In this document: positions 15,093 to 27,321 of the stretch, one piece after another | How the letters are laid out: every line of letters starts with the position of its first letter | Numbering within the stretch: position 1 is the stretch's first letter | Origin: an uncultured Collinsella sp. | GTDB taxonomy: Bacteria > Actinomycetota > Coriobacteriia > Coriobacteriales > Coriobacteriaceae | NCBI GenBank assembly: GCA_902388545.1 | Contig: CABMPS010000005.1 | Location: 1 to 27,321 of the forward strand | Length of the DNA: 27,321 bases | Direction: 5' to 3' | Translations under genes and position numbers: made by a program | Notes under the pieces: generated by a model | Databases searched by the model: none | Seen by the model: only the letters and a program-made list of their open reading frames with translations | Told to the model about the DNA's origin: nothing

Positions 15093-16229
15093 ATGCGTCT
15101 GTCCATGAATACCTCGCTTGCCACGCTTAAGCCCTCCGGCATCCGTCGGATTAACGCGCTCGCCGCCCAGCACCCGGGGTGCATTGCGCTTGCGCTCGGT
15201 GAGCCCGATTTTCCCACGCCCGATGTGGTTAGCGCCGAGGTGACTGCTTCGTTGGACCGCGGCGACACGCACTATCCGCCCAACAACGGTCGCCCCGCCC
15301 TGCGCGAGGCACTGTCCGAATATATGGGTGACGCGGGTCTGGCGTTTTCCGCCGATGAGGTCATCCTGACCGACGGCGCGACCGAGGCCCTGTCGGCAAC
15401 ATTCATGGCTATGCTCAACCCCGGCGACGAGGTTATTATCCCCACGCCGGCCTTTGGCCTGTACGAGAGCATCGTCGTAGCCAATCACGCCAAAGCGGTC
15501 TTTTTGGATACGGAGCCTGCGCAATTTCAGATTGACGAGGAAGCGCTTCGCGCCTGTGTGACCCCGGCGACCAAGGCCATCGTTATCTGCTCGCCCAACA
15601 ATCCCACGGGCTGCATTCTCAACGCGGCATCGCTCGACGCCGTGGCGCGCGTAGCGGAGCAGGCGGGCATCTACGTAGTCTGCGACGACGTATACAACCG
15701 CCTCGTCTATGTGGACGGCTACGAGCGCTTCGCCCAGCGACACCCGGAGCTGCGCGAGCAGACGGTAGTCATCGAGAGCTTCTCCAAGCCCTGGGCCATG
15801 ACCGGTTGGCGCCTGGGCTGGCTCGCGGCCGCAGCCCCCGCCATCGCCGAGATCGCAAAGGCTCACCAATACTTAGTATCGAGTGCTGTCTCCTTCGAAA
15901 TGGACGCCGCAGCCCGAGCCCTGACCGTCGACCCAACCCCCATGCTCAAAGTCTACCGAGCCCGCCGCGAACGCGTACTCGCAGCCTTAGACGCCATGGA
16001 TCTCGACGTAGTGGAACCAGCCGGCGCCTTCTACACTTTCCCGAGCATCAAAAAGTTCGGCCTAACCAGCGAAGACTTCTGCATCAAAGCCATCGAAGAG
16101 GCAAACGTAGCCCTAGTCCCGGGCGACTGCTTCGGCACCGAAGGCCACGTCCGCCTCAGCTATTGCGTTTCCGATAAAGACCTGGACGAAGGCCTCCACC
16201 GCCTGTCCACCTTCGTCTCGGCTCTATAG
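15093..16229 (+). CDS. PLP-dependent aminotransferase, class I (AspC/PatA-like)
   Basis: A 378-residue fold-type I aminotransferase that moves amino groups between amino acids and 2-oxo acids using pyridoxal phosphate. Key features: ALGEPDFPTP near residue 35, the cofactor phosphate region DGATEA, CSPNNPTG (substrate/cofactor Asn), CDDVYNRLVY (cofactor Asp/Tyr), and the Schiff-base lysine Lys232 in SFSKPWAMTGWRLGW. The C-terminal VRLSYC carries the substrate-carboxylate arginine. The ATG at 15093 has AAAGGA five bases upstream, better placed than the ATG at 15105. The second part of the gene (from about 15840) changes codon style sharply toward GAA, GTA, CTA and CGA, unlike the first part and the neighbours. 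No frameshift is seen. A ~225-bp palindrome lies 51 bases downstream. Confidence 0.92.
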   Translation: MRLSMNTSLATLKPSGIRRINALAAQHPGCIALALGEPDFPTPDVVSAEVTASLDRGDTHYPPNNGRPALREALSEYMGDAGLAFSADEVILTDGATEALSATFMAMLNPGDEVIIPTPAFGLYESIVVANHAKAVFLDTEPAQFQIDEEALRACVTPATKAIVICSPNNPTGCILNAASLDAVARVAEQAGIYVVCDDVYNRLVYVDGYERFAQRHPELREQTVVIESFSKPWAMTGWRLGWLAAAAPAIAEIAKAHQYLVSSAVSFEMDAAARALTVDPTPMLKVYRARRERVLAALDAMDLDVVEPAGAFYTFPSIKKFGLTSEDFCIKAIEEANVALVPGDCFGTEGHVRLSYCVSDKDLDEGLHRLSTFVSAL

Positions 16230-16280
16230 CCATCGGGGACGCAACACATCAGACCACCGATCTAAGCATTATGAGTGGGG

Positions 16281-16508
16281 CGCGCCGGCCAACGGAAAAC
16301 CGGGCTGCTCCATAGTTGACGCAGGCACGCGCCGCCGAAGGCCAGGCGCAAGGTTTTCGTAGATTCCGCACGAGCCGAAGGCCACTTAATGTGGCCTTCG
16401 TGCGAGCCCAGGACTTGACCGAGCGAAAACCTTGCACCTGGCCTTCGGCGGAGCGTGCCGGATGGTGGAATTGTGTGCAGCCCGGATTTCCGTTGACCGA
16501 CGCCGGGG
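16281..16508. repeat. About 225-bp near-perfect palindrome (long inverted repeat)
   Basis: Nested arms pair over most of this segment. The innermost is CGAAGGCCAC (16375-16384) with GTGGCCTTCG (16391-16400). The middle arm is about 28 bases starting CCGCCGAAGG and reading through GCAAGGTTTTCG (16331-16358), paired with CGAAAACCTTGC...TTCGGCGG (~16424-16451) with one wobble; it continues outward as GGCACGC with GCGTGCC. The outer arm CAACGGAAAACCGGGCTGC (from 16290) pairs with GCAGCCCGGATTTCCGTTG (to 16495), one mismatch, and extends another ~8-9 bases with two wobbles. It contains no plausible gene. Its right end overlaps the -35 of the rplJ promoter. It may be a dispersed repeat, a relic of a small mobile element, or a structured RNA. 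Confidence 0.85.
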
Positions 16509-16521
16509 TCCCCGCCATAAT
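16493..16521 (+). promoter_or_regulatory. Strong promoter of the rplJ-rplL operon
   Basis: TTGACC (16493-16498) and CATAAT (16516-16521) with an ideal 17-base spacer, each hexamer matching consensus at five of six. Transcription should begin near 16528, giving the L10 leader. The -35 lies inside the end of the large palindrome. Confidence 0.7.
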
Positions 16522-16529
16522 ACTTTCGG

Positions 16530-16672
16530 TTCACGCACGAATCCGCTGCCAGAGACAGCCGGTGCAAACGGGCATCGCCCGCGAGCTTAATGGGATATCC
16601 CGCCAGCCGAGGTGGTCGAGTAGATATGTCTTCTCGCCCCCGTCGCTCATGCAGCGCGGGGGCTTTCTTTTT
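16530..16672 (+). ncRNA. Ribosomal protein L10 leader (autoregulatory mRNA element)
   Basis: The untranslated leader contains the marks of the L10-leader family: GCCAGAGACAGCCGGTGC (around 16548-16565), an internal CTTAATGGG, and CCCGCCAGCCGAGGTGG (around 16600-16616), which together form the kink-turn/two-stem site bound by L10 or the L10(L12)4 complex. An intrinsic terminator hairpin follows at 16636-16672. Excess L10 is expected to bind the leader and favour termination, matching the known mechanism in other bacteria. The resemblance is from memory of the family; the start is placed at the predicted transcript start. Confidence 0.75.
16636..16672 (+). terminator. Attenuator hairpin in the L10 leader
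   Basis: GCCCCC (16636-16641) pairs with GGGGGC (16658-16663), enclosing a nested CGCT/AGCG stem, followed by TTTCTTTTT. It lies 65 bases before the rplJ start, so it is placed to control expression rather than end a gene. Confidence 0.8.
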
Positions 16673-16737
16673 GGACATGCCCCCGTCACGTCCTTGTGGC
16701 GGACCGTGCCCGGAAAGAATTCGAGGAGGTGTAATTC

Positions 16738-17259
16738 ATGCCCCAGCAGTACAAAATCGACAAGGTTGCAGAGATCGAGTCCCGTATCGCCGAGAACGCC
16801 GGTCTGTTCGTCGTCAACTACAACGGTCTGACGGTTAAGCAGGCTCAGGAGCTGCGTCATCAGCTTCGCGAGTGCGGCGCCGAGATGAAGGTCTACAAGA
16901 ACAACCTGGTCAAGATCGCTCTCAAGAACCAGGAGCAGCCCGAGATCGACGATATCCTCGCCGGCCCCGTCGCTTATGTGTTCTACGAGACCGAGCCGGT
17001 CGAGGCCGCTAAGGCCCTTAAGGACTTCTCCGCTAAGTCCAAGGGCGTCCTTGAGATCAAGGGCGGTATCTCCGACGGCAAGGCCGTTTCCGCCGATGAT
17101 GTTAAGGCTATCGCCGAGCTGCCCACCAAGGATCAGCTTCTCGGCCAGATCGCCGGTCTCATCTCCGGTTTCGCTCGCGACATCGCTGTCTGCGTCAACG
17201 GCGTTTCCTCTGGTCTCGCTCGTTCGATCCAGCAGGTCTCCGAGCAGAAGGCAGCCTAG
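16738..17259 (+). CDS. rplJ: 50S ribosomal protein L10
   Basis: A 173-residue protein at the base of the ribosomal stalk that anchors dimers of L7/L12 and helps recruit translation GTPases. The N-terminal domain shows the family pattern (NAGLFVVNYNGLTVKQAQELRHQLRE in outline, then VYKNNLVKIAL), and the C-terminal helix that binds L12 follows from about residue 135 (LLGQIAGLISGFARDI). The ATG at 16738 has GAGGAGG eight bases upstream. It is preceded by an L10 leader and attenuator, and followed by rplL after 102 bases. The usual upstream partners rplK and rplA are absent; an aminotransferase gene and a palindrome stand there instead. Confidence 0.97.
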   Translation: MPQQYKIDKVAEIESRIAENAGLFVVNYNGLTVKQAQELRHQLRECGAEMKVYKNNLVKIALKNQEQPEIDDILAGPVAYVFYETEPVEAAKALKDFSAKSKGVLEIKGGISDGKAVSADDVKAIAELPTKDQLLGQIAGLISGFARDIAVCVNGVSSGLARSIQQVSEQKAA

Positions 17260-17274
17260 TTGCTGTTTTCACCC

Positions 17275-17317
17275 GCGGCGGCAACGCCGCACCCCTGGCG
17301 CATTCGCGCCGTGTTTT
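17275..17317 (+). promoter_or_regulatory. Paired hairpins in the rplJ-rplL spacer
   Basis: Two compact hairpins lie in the 102-base gap: GCGGCG-GCAA-CGCCGC (17275-17290), closed by a GNRA tetraloop, and GGCGC-ATTC-GCGCC (17297-17310), followed by GTGTTTTAA. L12 is needed in about fourfold excess over L10, so mRNA processing or partial termination here could adjust the ratio, but the sequence does not show which. The T-tract is weak for full termination. Confidence 0.5.
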
Positions 17318-17361
17318 AACTGATCTCCGTGCACAGACACGGAAACCGAAAGGACTTAGAA

Positions 17362-17739
17362 ATGGCTAAGCTTACCACCGATGAGATCATCGATGCTCTT
17401 AAGGAAATGACCCTTCTCGAGGCTTCCGAGCTCGTCAAGGCTATCGAGGACACCTTCGGCGTTTCCGCCGCTGCTCCTGCTGCTGTTGTCGCCGCTCCCG
17501 CTGCTGGCGCTGCTGAGGCCGAGGAGAAGACCGAGTTTGACGTCGTGCTCGAGGGCTTCGGCGACAACAAGATCCAGGTCATCAAGGCCGTCCGTGAGCT
17601 CACCAACCTTGGCCTGAAGGAGGCCAAGGAGGTCGTCGAGGGCGCTCCCAAGGCTGTTCTCGAGGGTGCCAAGAAGGAGGACGCCGAGGCTGCCAAGGAG
17701 AAGCTCGAGGCTGCTGGCGCTGCTGTCACTCTCAAGTAA
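17362..17739 (+). CDS. rplL: 50S ribosomal protein L7/L12
   Basis: A 125-residue acidic stalk protein. The N-terminal dimerisation domain ([20 protein letters not shown]) is followed by an Ala/Pro/Val hinge (residues ~38-55) and the C-terminal factor-binding domain ending AAGAAVTLK, with [20 protein letters not shown] and the conserved [14 protein letters not shown] helix. The start is the ATG at 17362, since MAKLTTDEI is the expected N-terminus; a frame open from 17329 is ignored. GAAAGGA stands 10 bases upstream. A strong terminator follows at 17767. Confidence 0.97.
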   Translation: MAKLTTDEIIDALKEMTLLEASELVKAIEDTFGVSAAAPAAVVAAPAAGAAEAEEKTEFDVVLEGFGDNKIQVIKAVRELTNLGLKEAKEVVEGAPKAVLEGAKKEDAEAAKEKLEAAGAAVTLK

Positions 17740-17766
17740 TCAGGCTTTCTCGCCAGATTTCTTTGC

Positions 17767-17800
17767 AGACGGGGTTCGCATTGCGAGCCCCGTCTTTTTT
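17767..17800 (+). terminator. Intrinsic terminator of the rplJ-rplL operon
   Basis: A 13-bp stem, AGACGGGGTTCGC with GCGAGCCCCGTCT (one wobble), a 3-base loop and TTTTTT, 28 bases after the rplL stop. It should separate rplJL transcription from galU and rpoBC. Confidence 0.92.
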
Positions 17801-18052
17801 GTTTTGGCCCCTCATTCCCATTGCTCGGCACGCAGAGCACCGCTGTCTTCGCCGTGCCAATCCCGTTACCGCTGGGGCGTAAAATTGCACCATTCGAGCA
17901 ATAATTTGCGTTGACCTGCTGAAGAATTGCGTTTGCCTTACGGTGACGTATGTCTTCGGCGGTAAGATACTTCGGTATCGCAATTTGGTCTGCGGCCGTC
18001 GTGCCGCACGCATAGGGCGCATTCTGCGCCTGCGAAAGGATCCTTGAATAAC
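17801..18052 (+). promoter_or_regulatory. galU upstream region with three leader hairpins
   Basis: No gene is supported in these 252 bases. A TAAGAT hexamer near 17963 might be a -10, but no -35 fits well. Downstream lie three small perfect hairpins: GATAC-TTCG-GTATC (17966-17979, a UUCG tetraloop), TGCGGC/GCCGCA (17991-18008) and GGCGCA-TTC-TGCGCC (18016-18030), the last ending 22 bases before the galU ATG. Such stacked hairpins may stabilise the 5' end or regulate translation, but nothing identifies a known riboswitch. Confidence 0.35.
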
Positions 18053-18961
18053 ATGAAGGCAATCATCCCCGCCGCCGGTCTTGGCACGCGTTTTCTGCCT
18101 GGCACTAAGTGCACGCCCAAAGAGATGTTGCCGGTGCTCGACAAGCCGGTCATTCAGTATGTCGTTGAGGAAGCACTCGACCCCGAGGAGGTCGACGACG
18201 CCATCATCGTTACCTCTCCCGGTAAGCCCGAGCTGCTGAGCTACTTCCAGCCCGATCGCTCGCTCGAGAACCTGCTGCGCGAGCGCGGCAAGAACGCCTA
18301 TGCCGATGCCGTCGCCCACGCTGGCGGTATGCCGGTCGACTTCCGTTATCAGTACGAGCCCAAGGGCCTCGGCCATGCTATCCGCTCTGCTGCCGACGCC
18401 GTGGCAGGGGAGAACTTCCTGGTTCTTCTGGGCGACTACGTTGTGCCTAACCGCGACATCTGCGACAAGATGCTCGCCGTTTCCAAGGAGCACGGTGGCG
18501 CTTCGGTTATCGCCGTCGCTGCTTGCTCGCCCGAGGAAGTCAGCCGCTACGGCGTTATCGCCGGCGAGCGCGTCGGTTCGCTCGAGGGCGCCGAGGGCGT
18601 TGCCGATGCCGAGCCGGGCGCTGTCTGGCGCATCGGCGGTCTGGTTGAGAAGCCTGCTCCCGAGGCGGCTCCGTCCAACCTGTACATCGTCGGTCGCTAC
18701 CTGCTGAGCCCGCTGGTCATGGACCTGCTGGCCGATCAGCAGGCCGGTAAGGGCGGCGAGATCCAGCTGACCGACGCCATGGCACGTTCGCTTGATCGTG
18801 AGGCCATGTACGCTGTCGTCATCGACCCGCTCTCGGGCTACGACACCGGCACCCCGTCTGGTTGGATGGCCACCAACGCCCTCATGGCCGCAAGCGATCC
18901 TCGCTTCGCAGACGCCTTCTGGGATGCCATCGACGAGCGCGGCGGCTTGATGCGCAAGTAA
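18053..18961 (+). CDS. galU: UTP--glucose-1-phosphate uridylyltransferase
   Basis: A 302-residue nucleotidyltransferase that makes UDP-glucose from UTP and glucose-1-phosphate, for cell-wall glycans, exopolysaccharides and galactose use. The N-terminal nucleotide-binding signature is IPAAGLGTRFLPGTK, followed by KEMLPVLDKPVIQYVVEEA. Later come YQYEPKGLGHAI, the metal-binding Asp in LLGDYVV, GLVEKP and GYDTGTPSGW near the end, all as in GalU. The ATG at 18053 gives the expected MKAIIPAAG start, though AAGGA is 12 bases away; a TTG three codons earlier is closer (3 bases) and cannot be excluded. It sits alone between terminators at 17767 and 18982, between rplJL and rpoBC. Confidence 0.95.
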   Translation: MKAIIPAAGLGTRFLPGTKCTPKEMLPVLDKPVIQYVVEEALDPEEVDDAIIVTSPGKPELLSYFQPDRSLENLLRERGKNAYADAVAHAGGMPVDFRYQYEPKGLGHAIRSAADAVAGENFLVLLGDYVVPNRDICDKMLAVSKEHGGASVIAVAACSPEEVSRYGVIAGERVGSLEGAEGVADAEPGAVWRIGGLVEKPAPEAAPSNLYIVGRYLLSPLVMDLLADQQAGKGGEIQLTDAMARSLDREAMYAVVIDPLSGYDTGTPSGWMATNALMAASDPRFADAFWDAIDERGGLMRK

Positions 18962-18981
18962 GCCTTCGGGCATCGACATTT

Positions 18982-19014
18982 ACGGGTGCGGACTTCTGTC
19001 TGCACCCGTTTTTT
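18982..19014 (+). terminator. Intrinsic terminator of galU
   Basis: An 11-bp stem ACGGGTGCGGA/TCTGCACCCGT (one wobble), a 6-base loop, then TTTTTT, 20 bases after the galU stop. Confidence 0.9.
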
Positions 19015-19034
19015 ATGCGGGTTACAGCTTAGCC

Positions 19035-19206
19035 CCGGAAAGTGCGACCCACTATTTGGCCGAATTCTGGGATGCGCTTTCCGGTTAGGGCCCCTAGCGG
19101 AAACTGCGACCCGGATTCCGGCTCAGAACGGGATATGCTTTCCCAAACAGTGCTCAACCGGAAACTGCGCCCCAGTTTGGGGCCTCAAAACGGGATGCAG
19201 TTTCCG
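19035..19206. repeat. Three tandem imperfect palindromes upstream of rpoB
   Basis: Units at about 19035-19084, 19099-19143 and 19159-19206 share the form GGAAA-CTGCG-CCC ... GGGAT-GC-TTTCC, so each is a palindrome and together they are a direct array with a period of about 60-64 bases. The third is the cleanest, with CGGAAACTGC exactly complementary to GCAGTTTCCG. The units have diverged at the centre. Within the 454 bases between the galU terminator and rpoB, no gene is supported. Confidence 0.8.
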
Positions 19207-19276
19207 CCTGATCAACCCTCGCCGCCATTCCGCCATTCAGCGGCCCGCACCAGCGGTCTCGTTCACAGAAAATATA

Positions 19277-19290
19277 TGAACAGATGTTCG
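19277..19290. promoter_or_regulatory. LexA (SOS) box-like palindrome
   Basis: TGAACAGATGTTCG matches the Gram-positive SOS consensus CGAACRNRYGTTYG at 13 of 14 positions. It lies inside a wider inverted repeat ACAGAAAA (19265-19272) / TTTTCTGT (19314-19321). The only downstream gene is rpoB, 180 bases away, which is not an SOS gene, so the match may be chance or a relic. Confidence 0.35.
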
Positions 19291-19367
19291 ATACACATAC
19301 ATCTACCTGCGTGTTTTCTGTCGAAAAACTTTGCTACTCCAAAAACTCAATCGCGTCAAGGCTTTTC

Positions 19368-19395
19368 TTGCCCAACGGTCGGTACCTGATAAACT
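19368..19395 (+). promoter_or_regulatory. Candidate promoter of rpoBC
   Basis: TTGCCC (19368-19373) and TAAACT (19390-19395) with a 16-base spacer, about 74 bases before the rpoB start. A hairpin with GGCGA/TCGCC arms lies in the leader near 19413-19432. The match to consensus is moderate. Confidence 0.4.
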
Positions 19396-20847
19396 ATTAG
19401 ATTGCGATAACTGGCGAAGCTATGCCTCGCCAACCCACCGAGCATTTCCGTGAAGGAGGAAAAACCTGGTGACCTACGCATACACTGCCACTGAGCGCAA
19501 GCGCGTCAGCTTCGGGAAAATCCCGGAGGCCATGGAGCTCCCCAACCTTATCTCTGTTCAAAGGGAATCCTTTGAGCGTTTTAAGGACGAGGGTCTTCGT
19601 GAGGCGTTCAAGGAATCCAGCCCCATCCAGAGCCAGAACCATGTTCTCGAGGTTACCTTCGGCGAGCATCAGTTCGGCGACCCCGCGCACACCGTCGAGG
19701 AGTGCCGCGAGAAGGACATGACGTATCAGGCCCCGCTTCTGACCGACGTCCGTCTCACCAACAAGGAGACCGGCGAGATCAAGGAGCAGCTCGTCTTCAT
19801 GGGCGACTTCCCCATGATGACCGATCAGGGCACCTTCATCATCAACGGTACCGAGCGTATCGTCGTCTCGCAGCTCGTCCGCTCCCCGGGCGTGTACTAC
19901 AGCTCCGAGATGGATTCGGGCAAGCAGATCTACAAGGCCCAGATCATCCCGTCCCGCGGTGCCTGGCTTGAGTTTGAGGTCGACAAGCGCGACCAGCTCA
20001 TGGTCTCCATCGACCGTAAGCGCAAGCAGAGCGCCACGATGTTCCTGCGCGCCCTTGGCATCGCCGTCACCAACGACGACATCATCGAGCTGCTCGGCAA
20101 CTCCGATGTGATCAAGCGCACCCTGGAGCGCGACACCGCCCTCACCCGCGAGGACGCCCTCATCGAGATCTACCGTCGCCTGCGCCCAGGCGAGCCTCCC
20201 ACCGTGGACGCTTCCCGCAGCCTGCTCGAGGGTCTGCTCTTCAACCCGCAGCGCTACGACCTGGCCCGCGTCGGTCGTTACAAGGTCAACAAGAAGCTCA
20301 ACCTCACCACTGAGGAAGAGGTCACGGTGCTCACTGACGAGGATATCGTCGCGACGCTGCGCTACCTCCTGTCCCTCGCTGCCGGCGAGCAGGGCTTCAA
20401 GGTCGACGACATCGACCACTTTGGCAACCGCCGCATCCGTACCGTCGGCGAGCTCGTCGCCAACCAGTTCCGTATCGGCATGAGCCGTATGGAGCGCGTC
20501 GTCCGTGAGCGCATGAGCTCCCAGGACATCGACGAGATCACCCCGCAGTCGCTCATCAACATCCGCCCGATCGTGGCTTCCATCAAGGAGTTCTTCGGTT
20601 CCTCGCAGCTCTCGCAGTTCATGGACCAGGCGAACCCCCTGACCGGTCTGACCCACAAGCGCCGTCTGTCCGCACTTGGCCCTGGCGGTCTTGCCGGCCA
20701 CAAGTCCGGCTCCAGCCGCCGCACCAACGTGCCGACGGCCGTCCGCGACGTTCACAATTCGCACTACAGCCGCATGTGCCCGATCGAGACCCCCGAAGGC
20801 CCCAACATCGGCCTGATCGGCTCGCTCGACCTCTACGCCCGCGTCAG

Positions 20848-22938
<2,091 letters not shown>

Positions 22939-22944
22939 TTGACT

Positions 22945-27321
<4,377 letters not shown>

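Noticed and set aside
16249..16831. Several open frames through the long palindrome, on both strands
   Set aside because: Their peptides on the two strands resemble each other because the DNA is palindromic; there are no ribosome sites, and the L10 promoter and leader cover part of them.
19035..19206. The repeated units upstream of rpoB as a CRISPR array
   Set aside because: Units are diverged, themselves palindromic over their whole length and only three; there are no uniform spacers and no cas genes.
19042..19389. A 115-codon frame over the palindromic array
   Set aside because: Its peptide is periodic (repeated GMRFP/GMQFP-like phrases) because it reads the DNA repeats; no ribosome site.

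Overview
The window is GC-rich bacterial chromosome. It carries GTG and TTG starts, GAG/CTG-rich codon use, actinobacterial-type RpoB/RpoC and an actinobacterial-looking set of accessory genes. My best guess is a Coriobacteriia gut bacterium, most likely Collinsella or a close relative. This is inferred from overall protein character and gene style, not from any search. There are no phage genes, transposases, tRNAs, rRNAs or CRISPR arrays. It is mostly housekeeping chromosome, but the intergenic regions contain large inverted repeats that nothing obvious explains.

Layout, left part (1-6921, all minus strand): the 5' end of a secreted 5'-nucleotidase; a three-gene ABC importer of the tryptophan/tyrosine type (substrate-binding lipoprotein, permease, ATPase) that ends in two tandem terminators; a WYL-domain regulator; asnS (asparaginyl-tRNA synthetase) with its terminator; and a stand-alone PTS glucose-type EIIA protein.

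Middle part (7168-16229, mostly plus strand): an alpha/beta hydrolase, a small beta-rich protein of unknown function, a FeoA-FeoB fusion ferrous-iron transporter, a SotB-like MFS exporter, a GH13 alpha-glycosidase followed 3 bases later by a deoxyinosine/uracil-type DNA glycosylase, a minus-strand flavodoxin-like protein, and a class I aminotransferase.

Right part (16230-27321, plus strand): the transcription/translation core. A strong promoter and an L10 leader with attenuator precede rplJ-rplL; galU follows; then rpoB and rpoC, the latter running off the window. galU and about 0.5 kb of palindromic DNA separate rplJL from rpoBC, which is not the common arrangement.

Main points for a second look: (1) rpoB is broken by what looks like a 22-base deletion near 20846 that removes 8 conserved residues and shifts the frame, so either the assembly is wrong or something remarkable is going on; (2) RpoC has a long C-terminal extension containing a helix-hairpin-helix segment that resembles the RNA polymerase alpha-subunit CTD; (3) a roughly 225-bp near-palindrome abuts and overlaps the rplJ promoter; (4) three tandem ~45-50-bp palindromes lie between galU and rpoB; (5) codon usage switches abruptly in the second half of the aminotransferase gene.
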